Assembly (NCBI GenBank): GCA_020636405.1
Contig: JACJXW010000004.1
Location: forward strand, 3,336,001-3,400,000
Source: Lewinellaceae bacterium
Lineage (GTDB): Bacteria > Bacteroidota > Bacteroidia > Chitinophagales > Saprospiraceae
DNA: 64,000 nt
Direction of reading: 5' to 3'
Below the pieces are notes generated by a model that saw only the letters and a list, made by a program, of their open reading frames with translations, ran no database searches and was not told the origin of the DNA. A program made the translations under genes and the position numbers. Below, piece after piece: positions 34,218 through 43,112 of the stretch (positions are counted from its first letter, which is position 1; every line of letters begins with the position of its first letter).

Positions 34218-34252
34218 AACGGCGCAGCCTGAGCAAATTGGGTTGCGCCGTT
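34218..34252. terminator. Hairpin between convergent nrdJ and HTH-membrane gene
   Basis: AACGGCGCAGCC (34218-34229) pairs with GGTTGCGCCGTT (34241-34252), with one G-U pair and an 11-base loop. CTCTACG precedes the left arm. Nearly the same arms occur again at 48859-48889, which suggests a repeated terminator-like palindrome. A T-rich stretch follows on the plus strand. Confidence 0.6.
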
Positions 34253-34327
34253 GTTTCTGGCCTCCACTCCGAACCAGCAACATCCTGGCCCTTACTTCTC
34301 CTGGTTATGGAAAGAAGGCAGGTCAAA

Positions 34328-35509
34328 TTACTCGCATCCACAGGTCAGGTTGTCTGCATAGGACTGTTCCTCCAGCCTGTAGCCTTTCGTGTAGGGATAA
34401 CCACCGCCAATGCCAAGGTTTTCCCTTCGAATGGTGTAAATGCAATCGAAGGCGATGACACTTTCCTTTTCTTTTAAATTATTCGGGTCGCAGAAGGAAT
34501 TAGCCGAGGCGGCGCAGCTGGTGGTGGTCATATCGCCCACCACGTCCTCCAGGATGAACTTGATATCGATCTGGTACTCATCCGCCAGTTTTTGGTCAAC
34601 ATCAGAGGCATAGCGGCCATAGGGTTCGCCCTTCCTGACAATGGAGTCCGGATATATCTCGAATTTGTCCACAAAGAAGGAATGAATGGTGGCGACTTTC
34701 CTGAACTGCGGGTTCCCCTCAAAGGCCAGCGAGTCGAAAGCAGGGGTGAAAGCTTTCTTGTTTTTATCAAAGTAGGTGGGCGACAGCGGTTTCATTTTGG
34801 TATCCACCCAGATTTCGTTGATGAGGTATTCGTAGCCCATCAGCACCCTTCCTTTGCCGGGGCCAGTGGTGTCGTACCGGGAGCACTTCATCCGCACGTC
34901 CGCGCTTATTGCCACATAATACACCCCAGGTTTGCGGGTACCGGGCAGCGGAAGTTTGTATTTTTCACTCAATGACCACACGCCTTCATACCCACTGCAC
35001 GGGCAGTATTCCTGCACTTCCAGAATATCCAGATAGGGGGAGTTGAAATTCGCATCGTATTCTTTGTCGAAAAAAGCCGTCAATGGATGGGCGTAGGACT
35101 GCTGCTTTTCCTTTGAAGGCAGCCCACTTTTCAGGAAAAAGATCAAGGCCGCTGTACTCGACAATACGGTGATCAGCAAAAGCAGCAAAAGACGGCGGCG
35201 GAAGTTGGCCCTGCCGGCTTTCAGTGCTCCAACCTCTAACTTGAGCCTTTCATTTTCGGCGACTGCCATGTCCCGTTCTTCCCGGATAGCTTCCCTTGTG
35301 AGTAAACGGTCGATGTTTTCAATGGAGCGGATATACATCCCCTCCGTCGCTGTACCGTAAATCAGTTTGGAAAACTGGCTGGCACTAATGCTTAAGGCCT
35401 TTGCGATCTCTCCATAGGATGTATTGCCGAACTTGGCGGTGGGCTTGCTCCATGTGCCGTATTTCTCCTCCAGTTTTTCTAAAAATTTTTCTTGAATGCT
35501 CGGCTCCAT
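34328..35509 (-). CDS. Membrane-anchored helix-turn-helix protein with Cys-rich outer domain
   Basis: This 393-aa protein is divergent from susC. Residues about 28-70 look like a helix-turn-helix (YGEIAKALSISASQFSKLIYG). A coiled-coil-like charged stretch (REERDMAVAENERLKLEVGALK) follows. One membrane helix lies at about 104-124 (RRRLLLLLLITVLSSTAALIFF). The rest (about 270 residues) should be periplasmic and holds cysteines in CPCSGYEG, MKCSRY, TSCAASANSFC and LTCGCE. The outside domain is not recognised. The arrangement suggests a one-component membrane regulator that could sense a signal and control the SusCD locus, by analogy with CadC/ToxR-type proteins. That role is inference. Confidence 0.7.
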   Translation of the reverse strand: MEPSIQEKFLEKLEEKYGTWSKPTAKFGNTSYGEIAKALSISASQFSKLIYGTATEGMYIRSIENIDRLLTREAIREERDMAVAENERLKLEVGALKAGRANFRRRLLLLLLITVLSSTAALIFFLKSGLPSKEKQQSYAHPLTAFFDKEYDANFNSPYLDILEVQEYCPCSGYEGVWSLSEKYKLPLPGTRKPGVYYVAISADVRMKCSRYDTTGPGKGRVLMGYEYLINEIWVDTKMKPLSPTYFDKNKKAFTPAFDSLAFEGNPQFRKVATIHSFFVDKFEIYPDSIVRKGEPYGRYASDVDQKLADEYQIDIKFILEDVVGDMTTTSCAASANSFCDPNNLKEKESVIAFDCIYTIRRENLGIGGGYPYTKGYRLEEQSYADNLTCGCE

Positions 35510-35522
35510 GCTGCGTTCACAC

Positions 35523-35578
35523 GGTGTAAAAAGGTGTAAAAAAGTATAAAATTCTGAAATAATAAAATTTTACAGAAT
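35523..35578. promoter_or_regulatory. Tandem decamers and inverted repeat upstream of the HTH gene/susC
   Basis: GGTGTAAAAA occurs twice in a row (35523-35532, 35533-35542) and is followed by the degenerate AGTATAAAAT (35543-35552), giving three decamers in helical phase. An inverted repeat ATTCTG (35551-35556)...CAGAAT (35573-35578) follows, with TAAAATTTTA between. The site begins 13 bp before the HTH gene start and lies in the divergent region with susC. It is a candidate operator for autoregulation. Confidence 0.45.
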
Positions 35579-35790
35579 TACATTCTTTTGTTTGCAAATT
35601 GAACAACATAACTTCGTTGTTATATCAAAAGTATAATTCTGCTAAATATAAGCAAATTATGGCCAACCAGGGAATATCTCCAATCTAATTACCGTCCGGT
35701 TAGCGGGCCATTGGCCTGGCATAGATAAGGAGAATTGGGCGAGGATGCTCCGCCCATGCTCATTATAATAAAAATGAAAAATCACGAAAA

Positions 35791-38700
35791 ATGAAAAAAC
35801 AGCTACTCCCATTGTTTACCGGCCTGCTCACCCTACTGGTTCTGCAAGCATCCGCACAAAAGGCCATAACAGGCAAGGTGGCCGAAAAGGATGGTACTCC
35901 GCTCGTCGGCGTTACGGTTTCGGAGGTGGGGACGGCCAACGGCACTTTCACGGACCTAGAGGGCCGCTTTACCATTAAAGTCAAAGATGAAAATGCAGTG
36001 CTGTCCTTCAGCTATACGGGGCGGGAAACCATCACCCGGCCCGTGGCAGGTGTTCAGGAAATCAACGTATTGCTGGAGGAGGATGCTAAGATACTGGACG
36101 AAGTGGTCGTCACTGCCCTGGGCTTTGAGGAAAAAGAGGACGAGTTGGGCTATGCCAGTTCCACCGTATCGTCGAAAGCAGTCACAGGAGCTGCCGAGTC
36201 CACCATGATCAATGCGCTTTCAGGCAAGGCATCGGGGATCCGTATTTCCCGCAATTCCGGAGACCCCGGCTCGGGCGCTTACATTCAGATCAGAGGCATC
36301 TCCACCATTGACCGGGATGCGCAGCCGCTCATCGTCGTGGACGGCATCCCCATCAGCAACGATTCAAGAGGGGCTCAGGAAACCTTTGCTGCCCAGTCGA
36401 GGCTCAACGACATCAACCCCAATGACATAGAGACGGTCACCGTTCTGAAAGGGGCATCAGCAGCAGCACTTTGGGGGACGAAAGCGCTGGGCGGCGTGAT
36501 TGTCATCACCACCAAAAGCGGCAAGTACAATAACAAGTTATCCGTCAACTACAAAACGAGCTTCTCCCTCGATCAGATCAGCCGCCGCTATCCGCTCCAA
36601 ACCACTTTTGGACAGGGAGACAACGGTGTCTACAACCAGCGTTCGAGGGACTCCTGGGGCGATAAAATTGCCGCCCGCCCGGGCGGAACGGACGAATTCG
36701 ATACCTCCGGACAATTCTATGTAGACCAGGAGGGCAATACTTATTATCCCATCCTGAAGAAAAATTCGAGAGAGCTTTTCAATGATAAAAATTTTGACCT
36801 CATCTTCCAGAATGGCCATTTCTGGGAAAACAACCTGAGTGTGACCGGGGGCAATGCCAACAGCACCATCTTCGCCAGCCTCAGCGACATCAACCAGCAA
36901 GGCATCATCCGCAATAATTCTGAATACCGGCGGACGACGGCACGAGTGAATACCACCCACCGCCTTAGCGATAAGGCCAGGATCAAAGCCTCCACCGCCT
37001 ATACCAAAAGCCAGTCCGGCCGAATCGCGCGGGGGGCAACTTCATCGGGGCTCCATCTGGGGTTGCTGAGAACTCCTGCTGATTTCGACAACACCGGCTA
37101 CCGGGGCGATTATTATTCAAGCAGCTCTGCTTCCCCGGTATCGAACCGCCAACGCTCCTACCGGGAACCCTTGGGGGCAGACGGGACCGCCACCTATAAC
37201 AATCCGCTCTGGACCATAAACGAGCAGGAAAGTACCGTGGACGTAGACCGCTTCATCACCTCCCTCGAACTGACAGTTTCTCCTGCCAATTGGCTGGACC
37301 TGATCGGTAGGGTCGGCCTGGACAAGTATTCGGAATGGCAGCAGCAGTTTTTCACTCCAGGCTCTGCATCGGGTGCATTCACTTCGGGGTTCTTTGAAAA
37401 AAGCCTCGCCCGCAACTCCATTATCAATATGGACTACATCGCCAAGGCGGCCAAGCGTTTCAACAGAAATTTCAGCGGAACGCTGCTGCTTGGCTTCAAT
37501 TTCAACCACCGCCAACTGATTACCGATGGCAGCGAGATCATCAACTTTATCCAGTTCACCGACGTGGCAAGCGGCATCCGGGATATCGATAATGCGCTGC
37601 CAGAAAACAGGGCGGCCACCAGTACGTTCGGACAGGAGCGTACGGTAGGGGTTTATTCCTCCGCCACGTTCTCCGCTTATGACATGCTGTTCCTCAATGC
37701 TACCTTGAGGGCCGAGTCGGCTTCCACTTTCGGCGACGAGGCGGACAATACTTTCTATTTCCCTTCCGCTTCTCTCGCCTGGCAGTTTACGGAGTTGGAA
37801 GGACTGAAAAACGATTTTTTGTCATTCGGGAAATTGAGGTTGTCATATGGTGAAGTGGGAGTACAGCCTGCCCGCTATAATACTACCAACGTCTTCATTT
37901 CGCCCACCTTCGCCGACCAATACGGCGGCAATTTGGCAGGGGGGCTGTATGGCAACGGCTCATTTGTGCCTGGAACCCAAAGAGGGAGTACCAGCCTTCT
38001 GCCGGAAAGGAAAAAAGAAACGGAAATCGGAATGGACCTGAGGTTCTTACAGAATAAGCTATCCCTAAGCGGCACTTATTACAAGAACAGAACAGTAGAT
38101 GTGCTCCTCGATTTCCCCATTGCTAATTCCAGGGGCATCACCCGCCTGTACACTAATGGCGCCGAGCTTCAGAACGAAGGAGTGGAACTCGACCTTGGCT
38201 ATTCTCTGGCAAGAGGAAAAGATTGGTCCTGGGACGTGAATTTTATCTATTCCAAAGTACAAAATGAAGTCACCAAATTAGAAGAGGGCCTGACCATCAA
38301 CCTCGGCGGGCTTTCCGCTGTGAATGCGAGGGCCCTGGAGGGGTATCCCATCGGGGTGTTGTGGGGGTCGAGAACTTTACGGGACGATGCCGGCAACATT
38401 GTTTTTGATGAAAACGGATTTCCGGAGCAAGACGAATTGGAAGGAGTCATCGGAGACCCTAACCCCGATTGGCAGGGGTCGGCCATGAGCACCATATCCT
38501 ATAAGAACTTCTCCCTCTCTGTACTTTTTGAAACCTATCAGGGTGCAGATATTTATGCAGGGACAAAGTCGGTCCTTTACGACCTCGGCACCTGGGGAGC
38601 TTCTTCGGAAGAGAGTACCGCCAACCAAAACCTGCTTGATTTTGACGGCAATGTAATCCTGGCGGGCACCACCTTCCGCGGTAAGGTATACAACTTTGGT

Positions 38701-39033
38701 GCGGGCCCTGTGGCATTGACGGAAAGCTGGTACAACGCCGACGGCGGCTTTTTCGGCAGCGGCAATGACGAACTCTACATCGAAGACGGTTCGTGGTCCC
38801 GCCTGCGGGAGCTGACCCTTTCTTACCGAGCCGGTTCGGATTGGTTAAAACGCCATATGGGGATCAGTACTGCTGAAATTTCTCTGACCGGGAGAAACCT
38901 CTTCCTTTGGACCCCCTTTGAGGGCAACGATCCTGACACCAACCTCCAGGGAGTAAGTGTTGCCAGGGGGATCGATTACTTCAACAACCCCGGCACGAAA
39001 TCCTACATCGCCACGCTTTCGGTGACTTTTTAA
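35791..39033 (+). CDS. SusC/RagA-family TonB-linked outer-membrane transporter
   Basis: This 1080-aa protein has a signal peptide (MKKQLLPLFTGLLTLLVLQASAQ). A carboxypeptidase-D regulatory-like domain (about residues 25-105: ITGKVAEKDGTPLVGVTVSE) follows. Next come a TonB box/plug region (ILDEVVVTALGFEEKEDELGY, IQIRGISTIDRDAQPLIVVDGIPI, VLKGASAAALWGTKALGGVIVITTK) and a long 22-strand-type barrel ending with SYIATLSVTF. It imports bulky ligands across the outer membrane with its SusD partner, encoded 18 bp downstream. The gene set beyond it lacks glycoside hydrolases, so the ligand may not be a glycan. Confidence 0.96.
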   Translation: MKKQLLPLFTGLLTLLVLQASAQKAITGKVAEKDGTPLVGVTVSEVGTANGTFTDLEGRFTIKVKDENAVLSFSYTGRETITRPVAGVQEINVLLEEDAKILDEVVVTALGFEEKEDELGYASSTVSSKAVTGAAESTMINALSGKASGIRISRNSGDPGSGAYIQIRGISTIDRDAQPLIVVDGIPISNDSRGAQETFAAQSRLNDINPNDIETVTVLKGASAAALWGTKALGGVIVITTKSGKYNNKLSVNYKTSFSLDQISRRYPLQTTFGQGDNGVYNQRSRDSWGDKIAARPGGTDEFDTSGQFYVDQEGNTYYPILKKNSRELFNDKNFDLIFQNGHFWENNLSVTGGNANSTIFASLSDINQQGIIRNNSEYRRTTARVNTTHRLSDKARIKASTAYTKSQSGRIARGATSSGLHLGLLRTPADFDNTGYRGDYYSSSSASPVSNRQRSYREPLGADGTATYNNPLWTINEQESTVDVDRFITSLELTVSPANWLDLIGRVGLDKYSEWQQQFFTPGSASGAFTSGFFEKSLARNSIINMDYIAKAAKRFNRNFSGTLLLGFNFNHRQLITDGSEIINFIQFTDVASGIRDIDNALPENRAATSTFGQERTVGVYSSATFSAYDMLFLNATLRAESASTFGDEADNTFYFPSASLAWQFTELEGLKNDFLSFGKLRLSYGEVGVQPARYNTTNVFISPTFADQYGGNLAGGLYGNGSFVPGTQRGSTSLLPERKKETEIGMDLRFLQNKLSLSGTYYKNRTVDVLLDFPIANSRGITRLYTNGAELQNEGVELDLGYSLARGKDWSWDVNFIYSKVQNEVTKLEEGLTINLGGLSAVNARALEGYPIGVLWGSRTLRDDAGNIVFDENGFPEQDELEGVIGDPNPDWQGSAMSTISYKNFSLSVLFETYQGADIYAGTKSVLYDLGTWGASSEESTANQNLLDFDGNVILAGTTFRGKVYNFGAGPVALTESWYNADGGFFGSGNDELYIEDGSWSRLRELTLSYRAGSDWLKRHMGISTAEISLTGRNLFLWTPFEGNDPDTNLQGVSVARGIDYFNNPGTKSYIATLSVTF

Positions 39034-39051
39034 AAACTGAATCCAATCAAA

Positions 39052-40476
39052 ATGAAAAAGGCAATACTATCTTTCTCTATTATCCTCTTGTTTGCCTCAT
39101 GCGGTGAACTGGTGAAAGGGCTGAATGAAAACCCCAACAGCCCAACTACGGCCTCCTACCAATATATACTGACGGGGGCGGAAGTAGGCAACATCGTCCT
39201 GCAAACAGGTGAAGTTGCCCGGAAAGCCGGTATTTTCTGTGGCTACTACACCGGCATTGACCGTCAGCACCTCGGCTTCAGCCAATACGGAGTGACGACG
39301 AGCGATTTCGATTCGGAATGGAACAACGTCTATGTGGATGTCGTAGCCAATGCCCTTGCTGCTGAAATGGCGGCAGAAGAAGAAGGGGTCGGGGGTGTCA
39401 CCAAGGGCATCACACAGGCCTTAAGGGCTATGGCACTGGGCACTGCCGCTTCCCTATGGGGGGATATCCCTTTTGACGAGGCAGGGCAACCGGAAATCGA
39501 AGGCCCGGCTTTTGAAGGCCAGCTTTCCGCCTATTCCAAACTCCAAAACCTGCTGGACGAAGCCATTGCCAACCTCGCTTCTGGTTCGGGCCGGCCGGCC
39601 AGTGGTTCGGAGATCTACCTGGATGGCAGCCCTGTTGCCTGGACGGAGGTAGCCTATTCCCTGAAGGCGCGTTATTACATGCACACCAGGGAATACGAAA
39701 AGGCTTATGCCGCTGCTCAGAATGGCATCAGTTCTCCCGATAACAGCCTGATGGCTCCACACGGCGCGGCGGCTGAAAATTCCAACCTGAACTACAGCTT
39801 TTTCGCCGTAGAGGTACGGCAATCTGACCTGTTAACATCCGATTTTATGGCAAGCCTCATTGCCCCTGACGCCTCGGCCAGTCCTGATTTTTCAAAATAC
39901 AGGGGTAATGCCAAAACCAATGAAACGGGACGGTATAATTTCCTTTTCCGAATGACCTCTTTCGGGATTCAACCCAATACCAGCAGTAATGCCTTCGCCG
40001 CCCAAACCGCCCCTGCACCTTTGGTTACTTTTGAAGAAAACAGCTTGATACTGGCGGAAGCAGGTTTCCGCACCGCAGGAATTGACAAAGGTTTGGAACA
40101 TTTGAACGATTACAGGGCCTACCTCGCAGCGGGAGGCTACATGGCCAACGCCAGTCCTGCCAGCCTGCAATACGATCCTTATGAAGCTGCCGATTTTGAG
40201 AGCGGTGGAATGGAAAATGCCGACGGCCTCAGCGCCGGCAATGCGCTCTTGCGGGAAATACTGGAGGAAAGGTATGTTTCCTTTTTCGGGCAAATAGAAG
40301 GTTTCAACGATACCCGCCGCACGGAAAGTGAAACGCTAACCAGGGTTCCTGTGGCGCCGAATGTTGGCTCCAATCTGCCCCAGCGGTTCCTGTATCCAAC
40401 GACGGAAATTGACCGGAACCCTAATGTTCCTAAGCCGGTACCTGGTTTTTTTGATCCGACACCTGTCAACAAATAA
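39052..40476 (+). CDS. SusD/RagB-family surface lipoprotein
   Basis: This 474-aa lipoprotein has a lipobox at LLFASCGEL (Cys17). The body has the helical TPR-like SusD fold of the SusD-like_2 branch: NENPNSPTTASYQYILTGAE at the start, IPFDEAGQPE in the middle, and the closing block EILEERYVSFFGQIEGFNDTRRTE followed by PQRFLYPTTEIDRNPNVP. It forms the lid that captures substrate for SusC. It starts 18 bp after the SusC stop and ends 5 bp before the next gene, so the operon is tight. Confidence 0.94.
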   Translation: MKKAILSFSIILLFASCGELVKGLNENPNSPTTASYQYILTGAEVGNIVLQTGEVARKAGIFCGYYTGIDRQHLGFSQYGVTTSDFDSEWNNVYVDVVANALAAEMAAEEEGVGGVTKGITQALRAMALGTAASLWGDIPFDEAGQPEIEGPAFEGQLSAYSKLQNLLDEAIANLASGSGRPASGSEIYLDGSPVAWTEVAYSLKARYYMHTREYEKAYAAAQNGISSPDNSLMAPHGAAAENSNLNYSFFAVEVRQSDLLTSDFMASLIAPDASASPDFSKYRGNAKTNETGRYNFLFRMTSFGIQPNTSSNAFAAQTAPAPLVTFEENSLILAEAGFRTAGIDKGLEHLNDYRAYLAAGGYMANASPASLQYDPYEAADFESGGMENADGLSAGNALLREILEERYVSFFGQIEGFNDTRRTESETLTRVPVAPNVGSNLPQRFLYPTTEIDRNPNVPKPVPGFFDPTPVNK

Positions 40477-40481
40477 CGGAC

Positions 40482-41282
40482 ATGAAAGCAATGCATTTTT
40501 TAAAAAAAGCAGTTCCTCTGACACCGGGTTTGTCAAAGAGCCGGAAAGTACTGCGGGCCCTTTGCCTGATCCTGCTTCTGGGCAATTTCCCCGCTCATTC
40601 GCAGCCGGACACCCTGCGGGTGCTGTTCGTAGGCAACAGCTTTACTTTTTTCAACAACCTTCCGCAAATGGTCTCTGCAATGGCAGCATCGCAAGACGTG
40701 GCCATTTTTACCCGTCAATCCACGGTAGGTGGCTCCAACCTGGAACAGCACTGGAAAGGGGAAAGAGGAACAAAGACCATGGCCATGCTGGATAGTGCCG
40801 ATTGGGACTATGTGGTATTGAATAATCACAGCCTGAGCGCCATAGAGGACCCGGATGGTTTCCTGGAGTATGGGCGGAAATTTGCGGAGCACATCAGGAA
40901 CAAAGGCGCCAAACCCGTCTTCATGATGACCTGGGCCTACAAATCCAACCCGTTAATGCAAAAGGAAATCTCTGAAAGGTACGCACAGTTGGCAGCAGAA
41001 ACGGGCTCTGATTACGTGCCATGCGGGCCTCTCTTTGCTTCCGCAAGACAATGGCGGCCCGATTTGGAGATGTTCTTCGACGACAAGCACCCTTCGCCCA
41101 ATGGCACTTACCTGCTCGCATTAGCTTTTTATAAATTTCTCTCGGGAAAAACCGTCATGGGCATACCCCATAGGTTGGCGACTAAAGACCTGTTCGGAGA
41201 AAAACTCTATCTGGTTTTCATGAATGAGGAGGATGCGAAGTTCCTGCAGCAATTAACTGAGGAATTTGATTTTAGCCATTGA
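40482..41282 (+). CDS. Secreted SGNH-fold hydrolase
   Basis: This 266-aa protein has an N-terminal signal-like segment (about residues 24-43, VLRALCLILLLGNFPAHSQ). The SGNH hydrolase signature is clear: block I VLFVGNSFTFF with nucleophile Ser53; block III WDYVVLNNHS; and block V F-D200-D201-K-H203-P-S-P-N-G supplying the catalytic Asp and His. These enzymes cleave esters (O-acetyl, lipid or carboxylic esters). It is the first gene after SusD (5 bp gap) and should act on what SusCD captures, in the periplasm or at the surface. It is not a known glycoside hydrolase. It somewhat resembles the DUF4886 group of SGNH proteins. Confidence 0.88.
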   Translation: MKAMHFLKKAVPLTPGLSKSRKVLRALCLILLLGNFPAHSQPDTLRVLFVGNSFTFFNNLPQMVSAMAASQDVAIFTRQSTVGGSNLEQHWKGERGTKTMAMLDSADWDYVVLNNHSLSAIEDPDGFLEYGRKFAEHIRNKGAKPVFMMTWAYKSNPLMQKEISERYAQLAAETGSDYVPCGPLFASARQWRPDLEMFFDDKHPSPNGTYLLALAFYKFLSGKTVMGIPHRLATKDLFGEKLYLVFMNEEDAKFLQQLTEEFDFSH

Positions 41283-41310
41283 ACTCATTTTTCAAAAAAA
41301 TAAAAAAGTG

Positions 41311-43074
41311 ATGCAACGAATATTCAAAATAGCTCCCCAGCCCATAATACTCCTGCTGGCCGTGCTGGCTGTTTTTTCCTGCAAAAAAGACAATGACGAT
41401 GAAGGGTTCCCCATCACAAACGACCTGAGGGTGCTCAAGGTGAATATTGGCGGTGATGCCGTCACTTCCGGGCTATCCGATGTTTCGGTGGCCGTCCAAA
41501 TCGAGTTGGTGTTTTCTCATGCATTGAACACAACGGCATTTGAAAACGCGCTGAATATTTCTCCTTCGGCGGAATTTTCGGCCAGTTATGACGACTCCGG
41601 CTCTTTTGCCACCATTAGTTTCGACCTGCCGCTGCAATACGAAACTGGTTATACGCTGAGCTTGCCGAAAGGCGCTTATGGCACTAACGGAGAGGCGAGT
41701 TTGGAGGATTTTTCCTTTACCTTCACTACCCGCTCGTTCACTGCTCCCAATATCACGCTCACCAGTGATGTACCTGGTTTTTTTGAGGGTGAAACCATTA
41801 CCATCACCGCAGAACTGTCTTTCCCTATTTTCAATGACGTAACGCTAGACCTGGTATTCTCCGGCACGGCGGATAACGGGGTTGACTATTCGGCAAGTGC
41901 CCCCGGCATGGCCATTCCGGCAGGCAGCACCGTAGCCACTGTCGAACTGGCTGGCCTGGACGACGGGGAGGACGAAGGGTCCGAAACCATCAACATCTCT
42001 ATCGCCAACCTGCTCAATGCGGTTGAAAGCCAGCCTCAAATGCTGAACCTCACCCTTGGCGACCAACCGCCGCCACTGGAATTCAAAGGGGCCATGTCCT
42101 TGAAAATTGGGGGCACCACTACCAACGGAAGAGCCATCCATATAAGGGCCTTGCAAGATATTCCCGACCTGAGCCTGTATGGTATTGGCATTGCCAACAA
42201 TGGAGGAGGAACAGATGGAAGAGAGATCGATTTCCCGGCGACCAGTGCCGCCGCGGGGGATGACATCCTGCTCGTTCGGGACCAGGACCTGGCTGGGCTG
42301 GCCGCCTATTTTGGCGACTATTTCAACGATTTTGAAGTGGTCGTTGAAACACCTGATCTTAACTTCAATGGTGACGACCCTTTTGAATTGTACAAAAACG
42401 CAACAGTTATCGAAACCTATGGCGATGTGGAGCTTTCAGGAGAGGGCCTGGAATGGGAGTACACGGGCAGCTGGGCCTACAAGTTCAATGGTTTCTGGGA
42501 ATATGGGCAAGTGGATTGTTCTGCCAATTCCACTTCGTTGCAGGATGCAGCTTGCGTTTATCCCTTCTGCGCACCGCTTCAGCTATATGGCGTAATGGCC
42601 ATTCTATGGGACGGTTCGGGCACCAACGGCGGCAAAGCTGTCCATATCCGTGCCAACCGCTCCATCGCCGATCTCGGTATTTACGGGCTTGGCACTGCCA
42701 ACAACGGGGGCGGAACGGATGGCATTGAATTTAATTTCCCTTCAATGTCCGTCGACGAAGGCGGCCACCTCCTGGTTGCCCGTGAACCGGCCACCATTGC
42801 CGCTTATTTTGGAAGCTGCTACAACGGCTATGCCCAGGTTTTTCAGTCTGATGCCATGAACCAGAACGGCGACGATGCCATCGAGTTGTTCCAGGGTGCG
42901 GATGTTATTGATACTTATGGGGATGCGAACGTGGACGGTACCGGGCAGCCGTGGGAATATACCGGGGCGTGGGCATACCGGATAAGTGGGGTTTGGGCTT
43001 ATGGCGGCATTGATTGTGCATCTGGTTCTACAACGACGCAGGCATCAGCTTGTCCTTATGGCTTTTGCCAATGA
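41311..43074 (+). CDS. Surface lipoprotein with Ig-like, Calx-beta-like and tandem lamin-tail-like repeats
   Basis: This is 587 aa from ATG 41311; an upstream in-frame start at 41266 overlaps the previous gene and would precede the signal. The lipobox is FSC-KKDNDDEG. Residues about 35-140 are a Big_5-type Ig domain. Residues about 145-245 look like a Calx-beta domain (DVPGFFEGETITITAEL... DDGEDEGSETINISI). Two tandem copies (about 265-425 and 430-587) of a repeat follow with the core DLSLYGIGIANNGGGTDG and NFNGDDPFELYKN. The same repeat recurs three times in the T9SS protein at 46.0-48.8 kb. No catalytic motif is seen; it is likely a surface binding protein of this locus. Confidence 0.85.
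   Translation: MQRIFKIAPQPIILLLAVLAVFSCKKDNDDEGFPITNDLRVLKVNIGGDAVTSGLSDVSVAVQIELVFSHALNTTAFENALNISPSAEFSASYDDSGSFATISFDLPLQYETGYTLSLPKGAYGTNGEASLEDFSFTFTTRSFTAPNITLTSDVPGFFEGETITITAELSFPIFNDVTLDLVFSGTADNGVDYSASAPGMAIPAGSTVATVELAGLDDGEDEGSETINISIANLLNAVESQPQMLNLTLGDQPPPLEFKGAMSLKIGGTTTNGRAIHIRALQDIPDLSLYGIGIANNGGGTDGREIDFPATSAAAGDDILLVRDQDLAGLAAYFGDYFNDFEVVVETPDLNFNGDDPFELYKNATVIETYGDVELSGEGLEWEYTGSWAYKFNGFWEYGQVDCSANSTSLQDAACVYPFCAPLQLYGVMAILWDGSGTNGGKAVHIRANRSIADLGIYGLGTANNGGGTDGIEFNFPSMSVDEGGHLLVAREPATIAAYFGSCYNGYAQVFQSDAMNQNGDDAIELFQGADVIDTYGDANVDGTGQPWEYTGAWAYRISGVWAYGGIDCASGSTTTQASACPYGFCQ
42099..43071 (+). repeat. Two tandem coding repeats (about 160 aa each) in the lipoprotein
   Basis: The two copies (about 42099-42570 and 42595-43071) share the order alpha/beta core I-H-I-R-A, D-L-x-x-YG-x-G-x-ANNGGGTDG, then FPS/FPA, a V-A-R-E/R-D strand, AYF, NxNGDDxxELF/Y, V-I-x-T-YGD and a closing EYTGxWAY...DCxSxSTxxQxAxCxYxFC. 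The DNA copies are diverged, so duplication is old. Confidence 0.85.
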
Positions 43075-43112
43075 AAACGTCAGGATCATTTAATGAAAAT
43101 TTGAATTTGAAA

